The notes beneath the pieces were generated by a model, which had not been told where the DNA came from, did not search any database, and saw only the letters and a list, made by a program, of their open reading frames with translations. Source: Nonomuraea guangzhouensis (lineage in GTDB: Bacteria; Actinomycetota; Actinomycetes; Streptosporangiales; Streptosporangiaceae). Taken from it: DNA of 64,000 nt. The position numbers and the translations under genes were made by a program. The DNA is taken from positions 62,001-126,000 of the forward strand of contig NZ_JAHKRM010000032.1 of assembly GCF_019396345.1 (NCBI RefSeq), read 5' to 3'. This document shows, one piece after another, positions 18,395 through 27,459 of this stretch. Within the stretch, counting starts at the first letter, position 1. Every line of letters begins with the position of its first letter.

Positions 18395-19200
18395 CGTGCC
18401 TCCTGTTCCTTGCGGATCGCTCGGCGGGCAGGACGCCAGCCGGGGCCTGGGACGCTTGCGCGCAACAGGCGTGTGTACTGATGGTGCGGTTCGTCGAGCA
18501 CTCGTGCGGCAGGGCCGCGTTCGACGATCGAGCCATCGCGCATGACGACGATCTCGTCGGCGACCTGACGGACGACGGCGAGGTCATGGCTGATGAACAG
18601 ATACGCGACCCCCGTACGCTCGCGTACGTCCGTCAGCACGTTGAGCACCTGGGCCTGGATGGACACGTCGAGCGCGGCGACGGACTCGTCGAGGATGAGG
18701 ATGCGTGGTTCGGAGGCGAGCGCCCTGGCGATGGCGACCCGCTGGCGCTGCCCGCCGGACAGCCCGGCCGGCCGGGCGCTCATCTGACGCTCGTCGAGGC
18801 CCACCAGGCCGGCGAGCTCGGTCACCCTGCGGCGCCTGCTGGCCGGGTCGAGGGAGGTGTGCAGGCGGAGGACCTCGTCCACGGCGGCGGCCGGGCTCTG
18901 CCGGGGGTCGAGGCTGGAGTAGGGGTCCTGGAAGACGATCTGGACCTCGCCGCCGCGCCTGCGACGCTCCCGTGCCGAGCGAGGCGGCTGGGAGCGGTCG
19001 CGCCCGCAGGCGGTGATGCGACCGGCCGTCGGTCTCTCGAGGCCGACGACCATGCGGGCCACGGTGGTCTTGCCCGATCCCGATTCGCCTACGACGGCCA
19101 AGGCATGCCCGGGACGCAGGGAGAAGCTGACGTCCGCCACGGCGACCGCATCCCCGAAGGTCTTGCGGAGCCCCTCCACTTCCAGGATCGCCTCAGTCAT
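18391..19200 (-). CDS. Oligopeptide/dipeptide-type ABC transporter ATPase (OppF/DppF), system 2
   Basis: A 269-residue ATPase with Walker A GESGSGKTT, signature LSGGQRQR and Walker B (ILILDESVAALD). It is shorter than the system 1 homologue and lacks most of the C-terminal cysteine segment. The ATG at 19200 overlaps the preceding ATPase gene by 8 bp, and its stop overlaps the amidase start by 4 bp. It supplies energy for importer system 2. Confidence 0.92.
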   Translation of the reverse strand: MTEAILEVEGLRKTFGDAVAVADVSFSLRPGHALAVVGESGSGKTTVARMVVGLERPTAGRITACGRDRSQPPRSARERRRRGGEVQIVFQDPYSSLDPRQSPAAAVDEVLRLHTSLDPASRRRRVTELAGLVGLDERQMSARPAGLSGGQRQRVAIARALASEPRILILDESVAALDVSIQAQVLNVLTDVRERTGVAYLFISHDLAVVRQVADEIVVMRDGSIVERGPAARVLDEPHHQYTRLLRASVPGPGWRPARRAIRKEQEAR

Positions 19201-20158
19201 GCGACACCGCCTGAAGCTCCTCGGCGCGGACGCAGGCCACCTGGCCGTCCGCCACGGGTCGCAGCTCGGGGCGCCGTTCGCGGCAGCTCTCCCGCACGTG
19301 CGCGCAGCGAGGGCCGAACGCGCAGCCGTCCGGCGCCTCGAACGCCGACAGCGGGCGGCCGGGAATGGTCGCCAGACGGTCGGCCTTCCGTTCCAAGGAG
19401 GGGCGGGCGGCGGCGAGCGCGGCTGTATAGGGGTGCAGCGGGCGCTCGTGCAGCGACGCCGACGCCTGGACCTCCATGACCCGACCGGCGTACATGACCG
19501 CGGTCCGGTCGCAGACGGCCGCCGCCAGCTCCAGGTCGTGGGTGATGAACAGCATGGCAAGCCCGCGCTCGCGGCGCAGCTCGTCGAGGACGGCCATCAC
19601 CTCCGCCTGAGTGGTGACATCGAGCGCCGTCGTGGGCTCGTCCGCCAGGAGCAACCGTGGCTCCGCGAGCAGCGCGGCCGCGATCATGACGCGTTGCAGC
19701 AGCCCGCCCGACAGCTCGTGGGGGTACTGGCGCAGCCGTCGCCGCGCGTCCGGCACCCCTACCTCGTCGAGTACGCGGGCGGCGCGGTCCTCGGCCGCTC
19801 GCCGGCTGCTACGGAGCGTCTCGGTGAGGAAGTCGCCCACGGTCCGTACCGGGTTGATGTGAGCGCGCGGATCTTGGAAGATCACCGGCACGCCGGCACG
19901 CAGCTCGCGCAGCGCCGCCCCACGCAACGCCCCGACATCAACGCCTCGGACCCGGATGCTGCCCTCCACACGTGCGCGGGGAGGGAGCAGCCGGACTATT
20001 GACCGGACGGTCATGGACTTGCCCGACCCGGATTCGCCCACCAATCCGACTGCTTCGCCCTCGGCGATGGACAGGGACACGTCGCTGAGCACCGGCTTGA
20101 GCCCGCTCTCGCCCGGCAGCGTCACGCTCAGCCGGTCGATGTCGAGGATGGCGTTCAC
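19193..20158 (-). CDS. Oligopeptide/dipeptide-type ABC transporter ATPase (OppD/DppD), system 2
   Basis: A 321-residue ATPase with Walker A GESGSGKSM, signature LSGGLLQR, Walker B (LLLADEPTTALD) and the C-terminal cysteine segment (GCAFGPRCAHVRESC). The GTG start at 20158 follows a strong AGGAGGTG site; upstream in-frame sequence belongs to the permease gene. Forms the ATPase pair with the next gene. Confidence 0.92.
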   Translation of the reverse strand: MNAILDIDRLSVTLPGESGLKPVLSDVSLSIAEGEAVGLVGESGSGKSMTVRSIVRLLPPRARVEGSIRVRGVDVGALRGAALRELRAGVPVIFQDPRAHINPVRTVGDFLTETLRSSRRAAEDRAARVLDEVGVPDARRRLRQYPHELSGGLLQRVMIAAALLAEPRLLLADEPTTALDVTTQAEVMAVLDELRRERGLAMLFITHDLELAAAVCDRTAVMYAGRVMEVQASASLHERPLHPYTAALAAARPSLERKADRLATIPGRPLSAFEAPDGCAFGPRCAHVRESCRERRPELRPVADGQVACVRAEELQAVSHD

Positions 20159-21039
20159 GCCGCACCTCCTCGCCGGAGAAGCCGCCACGGGCGAGGGGCC
20201 CGGCGGCCGTCGGACAGCCGTTCGCCGAGCACGTTGAAGGCCACGACCAGCAGCACGATGCAGCCGCCTGCCAGCAGCGACTCGGCCGGGTAGCCCTGCA
20301 GCACGCCGGACTGCCCGCTCGCCACCATCACGCCCCAGTCGGCTTCCGGCGGCTGGACACCCAGCCCGAAGAACGACACGATCGCCAGATCCACCATGGC
20401 GTAGCCGAAGAACAGCGTCGCCTGGGCGGCGATGAGCGGCAGGAGGTTCGGCACGAGGTGTCGCACGCAGATCGCGAAAGCCCCTGCTCCCTGGACCTCC
20501 AGGGCCTGGATGTAGGGTTGGCGCCGCTCGGCGAGGGCGGCGCTGCGCACCAGCCGGGCGATGTACGGGACATACGCGACGGCGAGCGCGAATACCGCCG
20601 AGGTGAGCCCCGGGCCGAAGACGGCGGCGACCAGCATCGCGAGCAGGACACCGGGGAAGGCGAACATCACTTCCAGCACGGCGGACACCACGGAGTCCAG
20701 CCATCCGCCGAACCACGCCGCGGCGATCGCGATGGCCGTTCCCGCCGTCATGCTCAGCGCGACGACCCAGAGCGGGCCGAGCAGCGAGGTCCGCGCGCCG
20801 GTCAGCAGGCGAGCGAGCAGATCACGGCCCTGGCCGTCGTACCCGAGAGGATGCCCCGGACCGGGGGCCGCATAGGCGTGGGCGAAGTCGCTGGCGTTCG
20901 GGTCAGTGGAGGAGAGCGCCGGACCGACCGCGGCGAGGACCACCGCCGCGATGATCACGGTCGCGGCCGCCGCACCGAGCGGGCCCAGTCTGCCGCGTCC
21001 GGTCCGAAGGATTCCGTAGGCCGCCGTGGTTGCGGTCAT
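20155..21039 (-). CDS. Oligopeptide/dipeptide-type ABC permease (OppC/DppC), system 2
   Basis: A 294-residue permease with the DppC motif HPLGYDGQGRDLLARLLTGAR after its first membrane segment and about five further segments. Its start and stop both overlap neighbours by 4 bp. It is only distantly similar to the system 1 homologue, so the two importers are not a recent duplication. Confidence 0.92.
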   Translation of the reverse strand: MTATTAAYGILRTGRGRLGPLGAAAATVIIAAVVLAAVGPALSSTDPNASDFAHAYAAPGPGHPLGYDGQGRDLLARLLTGARTSLLGPLWVVALSMTAGTAIAIAAAWFGGWLDSVVSAVLEVMFAFPGVLLAMLVAAVFGPGLTSAVFALAVAYVPYIARLVRSAALAERRQPYIQALEVQGAGAFAICVRHLVPNLLPLIAAQATLFFGYAMVDLAIVSFFGLGVQPPEADWGVMVASGQSGVLQGYPAESLLAGGCIVLLVVAFNVLGERLSDGRRAPRPWRLLRRGGAA

Positions 21040-21980
21040 GGCCGCCTCTCCAGCTGGATCCGCGGGTCGAGAACCGTCGCCCCGACGTCGACCAAGGTGT
21101 TGACCAGCACGAAGGCCGTGACGAGTACGAGCGAGATGCCCTGCACCACGGCGAAGTCCTTCGACAGCGCGGCACTCACCAGGTACGCTCCCAGCCCGTT
21201 GAGGCCGAAGGCCCGCTCGACCACGGCGGCCAGCGCGATCATGGAGGCGACGGTCATACCGGCCAGCGTGCTGATCGGGATGGCGGCGTTGCGCAGGGCG
21301 TGGCGGCGCACGACGGCCGCGTACGGGATGCCTCGGCTGATCGCCGTCTGCACGTGCTCACGGTCCAGTTGCTCGCGCACCGAGGTCCGGGTGACGCGGG
21401 CGATGGCGGCGGTGGCGGAGGCCGCGAGGGCGAAGGCCGGCAGCGTGAGGTGCCGGAGGCCGTCCCAGAGCCCTGAGCCGTTGCCGAGCGCGGGCAGCCA
21501 CCGCAGGCCGACCGCGAAGACCCCGATGAGGACGATCGCGGCGACGAAGGGCGGGATCGCGACCGCCACCGCCGTCGAGACCACCACCAGCGAGTCCACG
21601 ACCCCCGGCCGAAGCGCCGCCAGCAGCCCGAACGCCACCCCGGCGATCAGGACGATCACCGTGGCGTAGAGGACGAGGGCCACGGTCGTCCCGGCGCGTG
21701 AGGCGATGAGAGCCGACACGTCCTGCCGCAGGACGATCGACACGCCCAGATCGCCCCGCACCGCGTTGCCCAGCCACCTGGCGTACTGGAGGAGGAACGG
21801 CTCGTCCAGGTGATAGCGCTCCACCAGCACCTGAACGCTCTCGGGCGGCAACGACCGGCCACCTGCGAGCGTCGCCAGGGGGTTTCCGGGGGCGACCGAG
21901 AGCCCGGCGAACACCACGAAACTGGACACCAGGAGCGTCGCCGCCAGCATGACGGCCCGTCGGGCGAGATAGGTGATCAT
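21036..21980 (-). CDS. Oligopeptide/dipeptide-type ABC permease (OppB/DppB), system 2
   Basis: A 314-residue DppB-type permease with six membrane segments and the family region VAPGNPLATLAGG after the first. It starts 4 bp after the binding-protein stop and overlaps the DppC-type gene by 4 bp. Pairs with it to form the channel. Confidence 0.92.
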   Translation of the reverse strand: MITYLARRAVMLAATLLVSSFVVFAGLSVAPGNPLATLAGGRSLPPESVQVLVERYHLDEPFLLQYARWLGNAVRGDLGVSIVLRQDVSALIASRAGTTVALVLYATVIVLIAGVAFGLLAALRPGVVDSLVVVSTAVAVAIPPFVAAIVLIGVFAVGLRWLPALGNGSGLWDGLRHLTLPAFALAASATAAIARVTRTSVREQLDREHVQTAISRGIPYAAVVRRHALRNAAIPISTLAGMTVASMIALAAVVERAFGLNGLGAYLVSAALSKDFAVVQGISLVLVTAFVLVNTLVDVGATVLDPRIQLERRP

Positions 21981-21984
21981 GCGG

Positions 21985-23640
21985 CTAGCCCACCGCTCCG
22001 AGCCGGTCCGCCCATGGTGCGAACAGATGTTGGGAGGAGACCGGGGCCCCGGTGAGCTTGGCGTTGAGCACCAGGACCGTGTCCGGCGCGACGATCGGGA
22101 TCCACGGCATGTCCTGGGTCAGGGCCTGTTGCGCCTGGACGGTGTGCTTGGCCCGCTCTCGCGCGTCCTCGGTGCCGCGGGCGCGTTCGAGCAGGTCGGC
22201 CACGTCCGGATTGCGGTAGCGTCCGTAGTCCTGCGGGCCGCCGGGGATGGAGAGGGTCGCGTAGAGGGCGCCGGGGTCGGCCCAGTTGGGGTAGTTGGTG
22301 GTGAAGAAGCCGTCCACCTCGGCTCGGGCCTTCGGGTCCAGGAAGAACCCGCTGTAGGCGTCGGCGGAGACGGCCTTCAGCTGGGCCTTCAGCCCGATCT
22401 TCTCGGCCGCCGTCTTGAAGAGGTTGGCCTCGGTGACGAGCTTGTTGAGCTCGTTGCTCATGCCGAACGTCACGGTCTTGCCCGTCGCTCCGGCCTCCTG
22501 GACGAGCTTGCGCGCGGCCTGCAGGTCGACTTCGGGCGCGGGCAAGGCGTTCCACGCCGCCTGAAAGGCCTCCCGCTCGTATCCCCACGTCCCGGGGGTG
22601 CCGAGCGCGCGGGCAGGCTGAGCACTCCCTTTGTAGAGAGTCTGGATGTAGGCCTCGCGGTCGACGGCCAGCGACAGCGCGCGACGTACCCGCGCGTCGG
22701 ACAGCGGGCCGCTGCTCATATCGGCGACGATCAGGGCGTCGATGAGGTATGACGGGCCGCGGTAGACCTTCACCGCCTGGCCGGCGCGAACCTGGTCCAT
22801 CGTCGACAGTGGCAGCTCGAGGTAGCCGCCGTCCACCTCTCCGGTGAGCAGTGCCGCCGTCAGCGTGGCCTCGTCGGGGATGCCCCTGAAGTCGATCTGC
22901 CGCACCAGCGGTGCCGCCTCGCGGTTCCAGTAGCCATCGTTCCGCACCACGGACAGTGTGTCCCCGGTACGCCACTGGCCGAGCCGGTAGGAGCCCGTGC
23001 ACATGGCGCCGCCCTTGACAGTGCCGTAGTCCTTGCCCTTCGCCTCGACGTACCGCTTCGACACCACCATCCCGGGCATGTACGACAGGACGTCGCGCAG
23101 CCAGTAGTCCGGCTGCTTGAGCTTCAGTGTGACCTGTAGCGGGCCGGTGACCTCGACCGAGTCCACCCGGTTCAGCATGGGAACCCAGTAGCTGCCGCCC
23201 TTCGGATCGCGGTTGCGCTCGACGCTGAAGGCGACATCCTCGGCCGTCATGGGAGATCCATCCCAGAATGTGACGCCCTCGCGCAGCGTCAGGACAGCGG
23301 TCTTCGGATCGGAGAAGTCCAGCTTCGTCGCCAGGCCCGGTTCCACCGAGCCGTCAGCGCCCTGGCGGAACAGCGACTCGCACATGAGACTCGTCACGGT
23401 GATCTCGGGATAGTCACCTGCGGTGATCGGGTCGATGGAGGTGGTGCCGCGGTAGAGCGCCCAGGTGATCCGGTCGACTTTCCCGGTGCCCGGCGGGGTG
23501 GTCGTGACCAGTTCCTGCTGCGGTGCGCCACTCGGTGCCGCCGTGCCCGCGGTGCTCCCGGTGTCCCGATAGCAGCCCGAGGTGATCAATGTCAGTGCGG
23601 CCGCTGTAGTGGCGATGATCCTGTTTCGCACGCCTTGCAT
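21985..23640 (-). CDS. Oligopeptide/dipeptide-type ABC substrate-binding lipoprotein, system 2
   Basis: A 551-residue family-5 solute-binding protein. The N-terminus is MQGVRNRI, a short hydrophobic stretch and the lipobox ITSGC, so the mature lipoprotein should be anchored at Cys22. It is the first gene of a nine-gene run of tightly spaced genes to 13096 (importer, amidase, amidohydrolase, acyl-CoA synthetase, aldehyde dehydrogenase). Operator-like site C and a TTGACG -35 lie upstream. Cargo unknown; the linked amidase suggests an amide-containing ligand (inference). Confidence 0.9.
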   Translation of the reverse strand: MQGVRNRIIATTAAALTLITSGCYRDTGSTAGTAAPSGAPQQELVTTTPPGTGKVDRITWALYRGTTSIDPITAGDYPEITVTSLMCESLFRQGADGSVEPGLATKLDFSDPKTAVLTLREGVTFWDGSPMTAEDVAFSVERNRDPKGGSYWVPMLNRVDSVEVTGPLQVTLKLKQPDYWLRDVLSYMPGMVVSKRYVEAKGKDYGTVKGGAMCTGSYRLGQWRTGDTLSVVRNDGYWNREAAPLVRQIDFRGIPDEATLTAALLTGEVDGGYLELPLSTMDQVRAGQAVKVYRGPSYLIDALIVADMSSGPLSDARVRRALSLAVDREAYIQTLYKGSAQPARALGTPGTWGYEREAFQAAWNALPAPEVDLQAARKLVQEAGATGKTVTFGMSNELNKLVTEANLFKTAAEKIGLKAQLKAVSADAYSGFFLDPKARAEVDGFFTTNYPNWADPGALYATLSIPGGPQDYGRYRNPDVADLLERARGTEDARERAKHTVQAQQALTQDMPWIPIVAPDTVLVLNAKLTGAPVSSQHLFAPWADRLGAVG

Positions 23641-23691
23641 CTGTTACCGCCATGTGTGCCAGGGGCCGCTAGGGCGCCCCATAGAGAAGTT

Positions 23692-23726
23692 GGTCGAACG
23701 ATCGCTCAAATAATTGCTCACGTCAA
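23692..23726 (-). promoter_or_regulatory. TetR-regulon operator-like site C with -35 element
   Basis: The operator-like element spans 23692-23710 (TCGAACGATCGCTCAAA core). On the transcribed strand, TTGACG (23726-23721) lies 17 bases before GATCGT within it, so the site would cover the -10 hexamer. Site D has the same element at the same distance from TTGACA. This is the promoter of the nine-gene operon starting with the system 2 binding protein. Confidence 0.62.
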
Positions 23727-23737
23727 GACAATCTTGA

Positions 23738-26623
23738 TTAAATTCCTGCTTCTACCTCGATCAACGCGTCACCGAGGACATCCAGGAAGAGGTCGCAGTC
23801 CGTCTCCGTCAGGACGAGCGGTGGCTTGATCTTGAGGACGTTGTCGTCCGGCCCGTCGGTGGAGATCAGGGCGCCACGCGCCTTCACCGCTTCCTTCAGC
23901 GCGGCGGCGTGGGCGGAGGCGGGCCGGCGCCCGTCGAGGCTCAGCTCCACGCCGATGAACAACCCTTCGCCGCGTACATCGCCGATCAGGGGGTGGCGGT
24001 CCCGCAGCCGTCGCAGACCGCGCAGCAACTGCTCTCCTCGTTGTCGCGCGTTGGCCTGCAGGCGCTCGTCCCGGATGACGTCGAGGACGGCCAGTCCGAT
24101 CTCGGCGGAGACCGGATTGCCGCCGAAGGTGTTGAAGTACTCCATCCCGGTCTCGAAGGAGCGGGCGACCTCTGGAGTGGTCACCACGGCGGCCAGCGGA
24201 TGGCCGTTGCCCAGCGGCTTGCCCAGCGTGACGATGTCGGGCACGACGTCCTGAAGCTCGAAGCCCCAGAAATGCCGCCCCACCCGTCCCAGGCCCACCT
24301 GTACCTCGTCGGTGACGCAGACTCCGCCCGCGCTGCGCACGTGCTCGAAGGCCTCACGCAGGTAGCCGTCCGGGTACACGATCTGGCCGCCGCAGCTCTG
24401 CAACGACTCGGCGAAGTACGCCGCCGGTCTTCGTCCCCGGGCCGTCAGCCCGGTGATCCGCTCGCCGACCGAGGTGGCGTACCGCCTGCCGACGTCGTCG
24501 TCCCGGTCAGCTCGTAGCCGGCCTCGGAAGGGATCGGGGAGCTCGCAGACGTGTGTGGTGTCCGGCTTGCCGCGCCCGCCCCGCCGGTTGAACTTGTACG
24601 GGCTCAGCCCGATCTGTGAAGTGAGGTGCCCGTGATAGGCGTGGTCGAGCACCAACACGTCCTGCGCGCCGGTGTGGGCCATGGCCAGCCTGAGCGCGAG
24701 GTCGTTGGCCTCGGAGCCGGAATTGACGAAGAAGCACACCCGCAACGGGTCCGGGAGTAGCTCGACCAGGCGGCGGGCGTACTCGACGACGGACTCGTGC
24801 AGGTAGCGGGTGTTGGTGTTGAGCCTGGCCGCCTGCCGGTGTGCCGCCTCCACCACGCGAGGATGGCTGTGGCCCACATGGCAGACATTGTTGACCAGGT
24901 CCAGCCACCGTCGGCCGGAGGAGTCGTAGAGATAGGCCGCTTCACCTCGGACGAGGTGCAAGGGCTCGCGGTAGGACAGGCTCAAGGCCCTGCTGAACGT
25001 GCTGCGACGGCGGGCTGCCAGGGCGGGTGCGTCCTTGCGTACGCGTGCGGCGCCGCCGTCCGGACGTCCCAGGAGCAGATTGGGGTCGAGGCTCACGCTG
25101 GTCCACAGGTCCGCTTCGTCGCGCGGAGCGAGGCCGATGTCCACCCCGACGAGATGGGTCAGCAGCCGAAGGCTCAGGTGTGAACCCCTGATCGTCCCCA
25201 GCGGATCACCGGGTGCCGGTTTGTCGCCCGGGCCGATCGCGCCCGCGTCCAGATGCTCGTACAGGGTCCAGAACGGCACGCCATCGTCCGTCCGGTGCTC
25301 CAGCAGGACGGACTCCGGCCCCGCCGTACGGACTATGCCGGGGAGAGGGCATCGCACGGTGTCCGCCTCGCCGGCGTATAGGTCGCAGCCCAGGTGAATG
25401 CCGCTGTCCGACTCCTCGGCATGACGAGTCAGCACCAGCCGGGCGTCCGCACGCGAGCCAAGATCGGACCGGGGTACCACGACAGCGGCGCAGGTGGCCG
25501 CGTCGTCGTCCAGGACGGAGACGGGACGGGCGGCTCCGGACTCGAAGTGCTGGCGCACGAGCCGGGCCAGCGGGTTCGCCTCGAACCCCACCGCGTCACG
25601 CAGCAGGAAATGGGCGAGATCCGGGCTGGTCTCCACCGACCGCCGCAGCGCCTGCGCCACACCTTGCTGACTGACAAGCAGGTAGTCGTTGCCAGGATCT
25701 TTCGCGTGCTGGTAGGCGGACAGGCAGATGCTCATCGCCAGCCGGGTACGCATGAGGTCGAAGAGGACCTCCAGCTCGACCGGCTGGAGCGGTGTCACGG
25801 CATCGAATCCGCGTACCAGCGGCAGCACCGCACGCAGCGGATCGGCATGACCTTGCATCGCGTAGGCGCCGGCCACTGCCAGTCCGCAGACGCGCGGGCT
25901 CCACACCACGTCGCCGAAGTCGATGAGTCCGGCGACGCCGCCATCGTCCACCAGGATGTTGAGCTCGTTCGCGTCGTTGTGGATGACCTGGTGGGGCAGT
26001 GCCGCCAGCCGCGGGGCGACGTGGTCGCCGTAGCGCTCGAACACCTCGGCCACCAGCGGGCGGAGGTCGCCGGCGACCATCGGCGTCAGCTCCGCCACCT
26101 TTGGCGCGCTCGTCAGGTTCCACGACAGCTCACGCCGCATCGCGGGGTGCGTGAAGTCCCGCAGCGCGAGATCAACCTCGGCGACCTGGCGTCCGAGGTT
26201 CCGTAGGAGTTCCTCGGTCGGCTCGGCCTCCGCCCAAGGACGGCCGTCCATCCAGGTCAGGACCCGGCAAATGCGCGGGCCGTCAGACCAGGAGACGGTG
26301 ACGGAAGACCGCCCATCGAGGGCCCGCACGACACGCGGGGCGGGAGGGGGATCAGGCTGTCCAGCCAGGTGCAGCAGCGCCGCGTCCTGCAGATCCAGCT
26401 CAGCTGGGTCGGTGCCGGAAGAGTGCAACTTGACGACGTACTGCTCGCCACCATCACTGATCAGCCGGAAGTTGCGATCGCTCTCGCCGGGAAGCGGCCG
26501 CAGGCGGCCATGCAGCCCGAACCACCGCTGGGCGATATCGGCGACACGATCCAACTGGTCTGGCGAACTCGAAGCGGTTGCGATCGGCCGCCCGTCATCG
26601 CGGTCCTTCGCGGTACGCGCCAT
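23738..26623 (-). CDS. Three-domain fusion: APH-type kinase, M23-like domain, class-III aminotransferase/phospholyase
   Basis: A 961-residue soluble protein. Residues about 20-350 are an aminoglycoside-phosphotransferase/choline-kinase fold with the catalytic loop H215-N-D217 and Asn222, and DFG at 235-237. Residues about 370-520 resemble an M23 (LytM) domain; His410 and Asp414 are present (IHLGCD) but the usual HxH reads HLSLR, so it is probably not a working peptidase. Residues about 545-961 are a class-III PLP enzyme with SGSEAN (635-640), Asp772 and PLP Lys802. Relatives of the C-terminal part (ETNPPL, PHYKPL) are ammonia-phospholyases, and hydroxylysine kinase is a homologue of the N-terminal part. 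It may phosphorylate an amino alcohol, then eliminate phosphate and ammonia to give an aldehyde (inference). It has its own promoter with site D. Confidence 0.88.
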   Translation of the reverse strand: MARTAKDRDDGRPIATASSSPDQLDRVADIAQRWFGLHGRLRPLPGESDRNFRLISDGGEQYVVKLHSSGTDPAELDLQDAALLHLAGQPDPPPAPRVVRALDGRSSVTVSWSDGPRICRVLTWMDGRPWAEAEPTEELLRNLGRQVAEVDLALRDFTHPAMRRELSWNLTSAPKVAELTPMVAGDLRPLVAEVFERYGDHVAPRLAALPHQVIHNDANELNILVDDGGVAGLIDFGDVVWSPRVCGLAVAGAYAMQGHADPLRAVLPLVRGFDAVTPLQPVELEVLFDLMRTRLAMSICLSAYQHAKDPGNDYLLVSQQGVAQALRRSVETSPDLAHFLLRDAVGFEANPLARLVRQHFESGAARPVSVLDDDAATCAAVVVPRSDLGSRADARLVLTRHAEESDSGIHLGCDLYAGEADTVRCPLPGIVRTAGPESVLLEHRTDDGVPFWTLYEHLDAGAIGPGDKPAPGDPLGTIRGSHLSLRLLTHLVGVDIGLAPRDEADLWTSVSLDPNLLLGRPDGGAARVRKDAPALAARRRSTFSRALSLSYREPLHLVRGEAAYLYDSSGRRWLDLVNNVCHVGHSHPRVVEAAHRQAARLNTNTRYLHESVVEYARRLVELLPDPLRVCFFVNSGSEANDLALRLAMAHTGAQDVLVLDHAYHGHLTSQIGLSPYKFNRRGGRGKPDTTHVCELPDPFRGRLRADRDDDVGRRYATSVGERITGLTARGRRPAAYFAESLQSCGGQIVYPDGYLREAFEHVRSAGGVCVTDEVQVGLGRVGRHFWGFELQDVVPDIVTLGKPLGNGHPLAAVVTTPEVARSFETGMEYFNTFGGNPVSAEIGLAVLDVIRDERLQANARQRGEQLLRGLRRLRDRHPLIGDVRGEGLFIGVELSLDGRRPASAHAAALKEAVKARGALISTDGPDDNVLKIKPPLVLTETDCDLFLDVLGDALIEVEAGI

Positions 26624-26642
26624 GTCGTCTCCTCATAAAGAT

Positions 26643-26677
26643 GATCGAACGATCGCTCAAAAAACTGGTGGTGTCAA
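26643..26677 (-). promoter_or_regulatory. TetR-regulon operator-like site D with -35 element
   Basis: The 19-bp element at 26643-26661 (GATCGAACGATCGCTCAAA) differs from site C at one position. TTGACA at 26677-26672 lies 17 bases upstream of GATCGT on the transcribed strand, as at site C. It precedes the kinase/aminotransferase fusion gene (start 26623) and lies just after the TetR stop. Confidence 0.62.
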
Positions 26678-26697
26678 GACCCGCCCACACTCCTGGC

Positions 26698-27450
26698 TCA
26701 GGTGTGGGAGGGCTCGTTGCGCGGTTCGATGGACAGCTCGACCCGCTCCAGCAGCAGGTCCGGGTCGGGCATGGTGAGATCGTGGACTTGGAGGAGGCGG
26801 CCCGCACGGCTCGCGCCCATCAGTGACAGGGCCATGTCGCCGAAGCGTTCGCACAGTTGCGGGATGCTGAGCTCGCCGTCGGGTCGATACCAGTGGGCGA
26901 TCCCGGTCGCCATCTGCAGCAACGCCAGACGCGCGACGCTGCCGCGATCCTGGAAGACGCCGTCGCGAACGCCGGCCCGCAACGTCTCGGCCCATACCCC
27001 CTCATAGGCGTCGCGTAGCTGCTGGATGCCTTCCCGGGCATCGCCGGTCAACGCCTGGAACTCGTGGTCGGCGACCTTGGCGGCGCGAGGGTTGCGCGCG
27101 TGGAAGGCGACGTGCACGGCCATGAGCACGACGAGGCGCTCTGCCGGGTCGTCGATGTCGCGGAGCGTCTCTTCGCTGCTGGACATCAGAAGGTCCATGA
27201 CGCGGCGAGTGACAGCCTCCAGCATTTCATCCTTGGAGGCGGCGTAGTAGTACATCCCGGAGACGGCGACTCCTGCCGTCTCAGCGATGTCGCGGATGCC
27301 CGTGCCGTGGAAGCCCCGTTCGGAGAAGAGCCAGCATGCGGCACGAAGGAGTTGCAACTCGGTGCGCACCGAGCGGGCGCGACGAGAGGATTTCGCCTTC
27401 ATCCGGCCACCGCTGGTCCGCTGGCCCCCGGGCTGGTTGGTGGTCGCCAT
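26698..27450 (-). CDS. TetR-family transcriptional regulator (KstR2-like C-terminal domain)
   Basis: A 250-residue TetR-type regulator. After a basic, low-complexity N-terminus, the helix-turn-helix is clear (AACWLFSERGFHGTGIRDIAE, then AGVAVSGMYYYAASKDEML, about residues 37-80). The ligand half resembles the KstR2/TetR_C_33 type, several members of which respond to CoA thioesters; that resemblance is by eye. It is the only regulator in the 5.6-28.6 kb island and lies 9 bp downstream of the phosphotriesterase-family gene, whose promoter carries site E, so it probably represses itself and the whole island. The acyl-CoA product of the linked synthetase is a reasonable inducer candidate (inference). 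Confidence 0.9.
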   Translation of the reverse strand: MATTNQPGGQRTSGGRMKAKSSRRARSVRTELQLLRAACWLFSERGFHGTGIRDIAETAGVAVSGMYYYAASKDEMLEAVTRRVMDLLMSSSEETLRDIDDPAERLVVLMAVHVAFHARNPRAAKVADHEFQALTGDAREGIQQLRDAYEGVWAETLRAGVRDGVFQDRGSVARLALLQMATGIAHWYRPDGELSIPQLCERFGDMALSLMGASRAGRLLQVHDLTMPDPDLLLERVELSIEPRNEPSHT

Positions 27451-27459
27451 GATGCCGAA

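Noticed and set aside
23641..23737. Small RNA or leader gene in the AT-rich gap before the system 2 binding protein
   Set aside because: The gap is fully accounted for by a -35 element, operator-like site C and a short leader; no stem-loop or ORF stands out.
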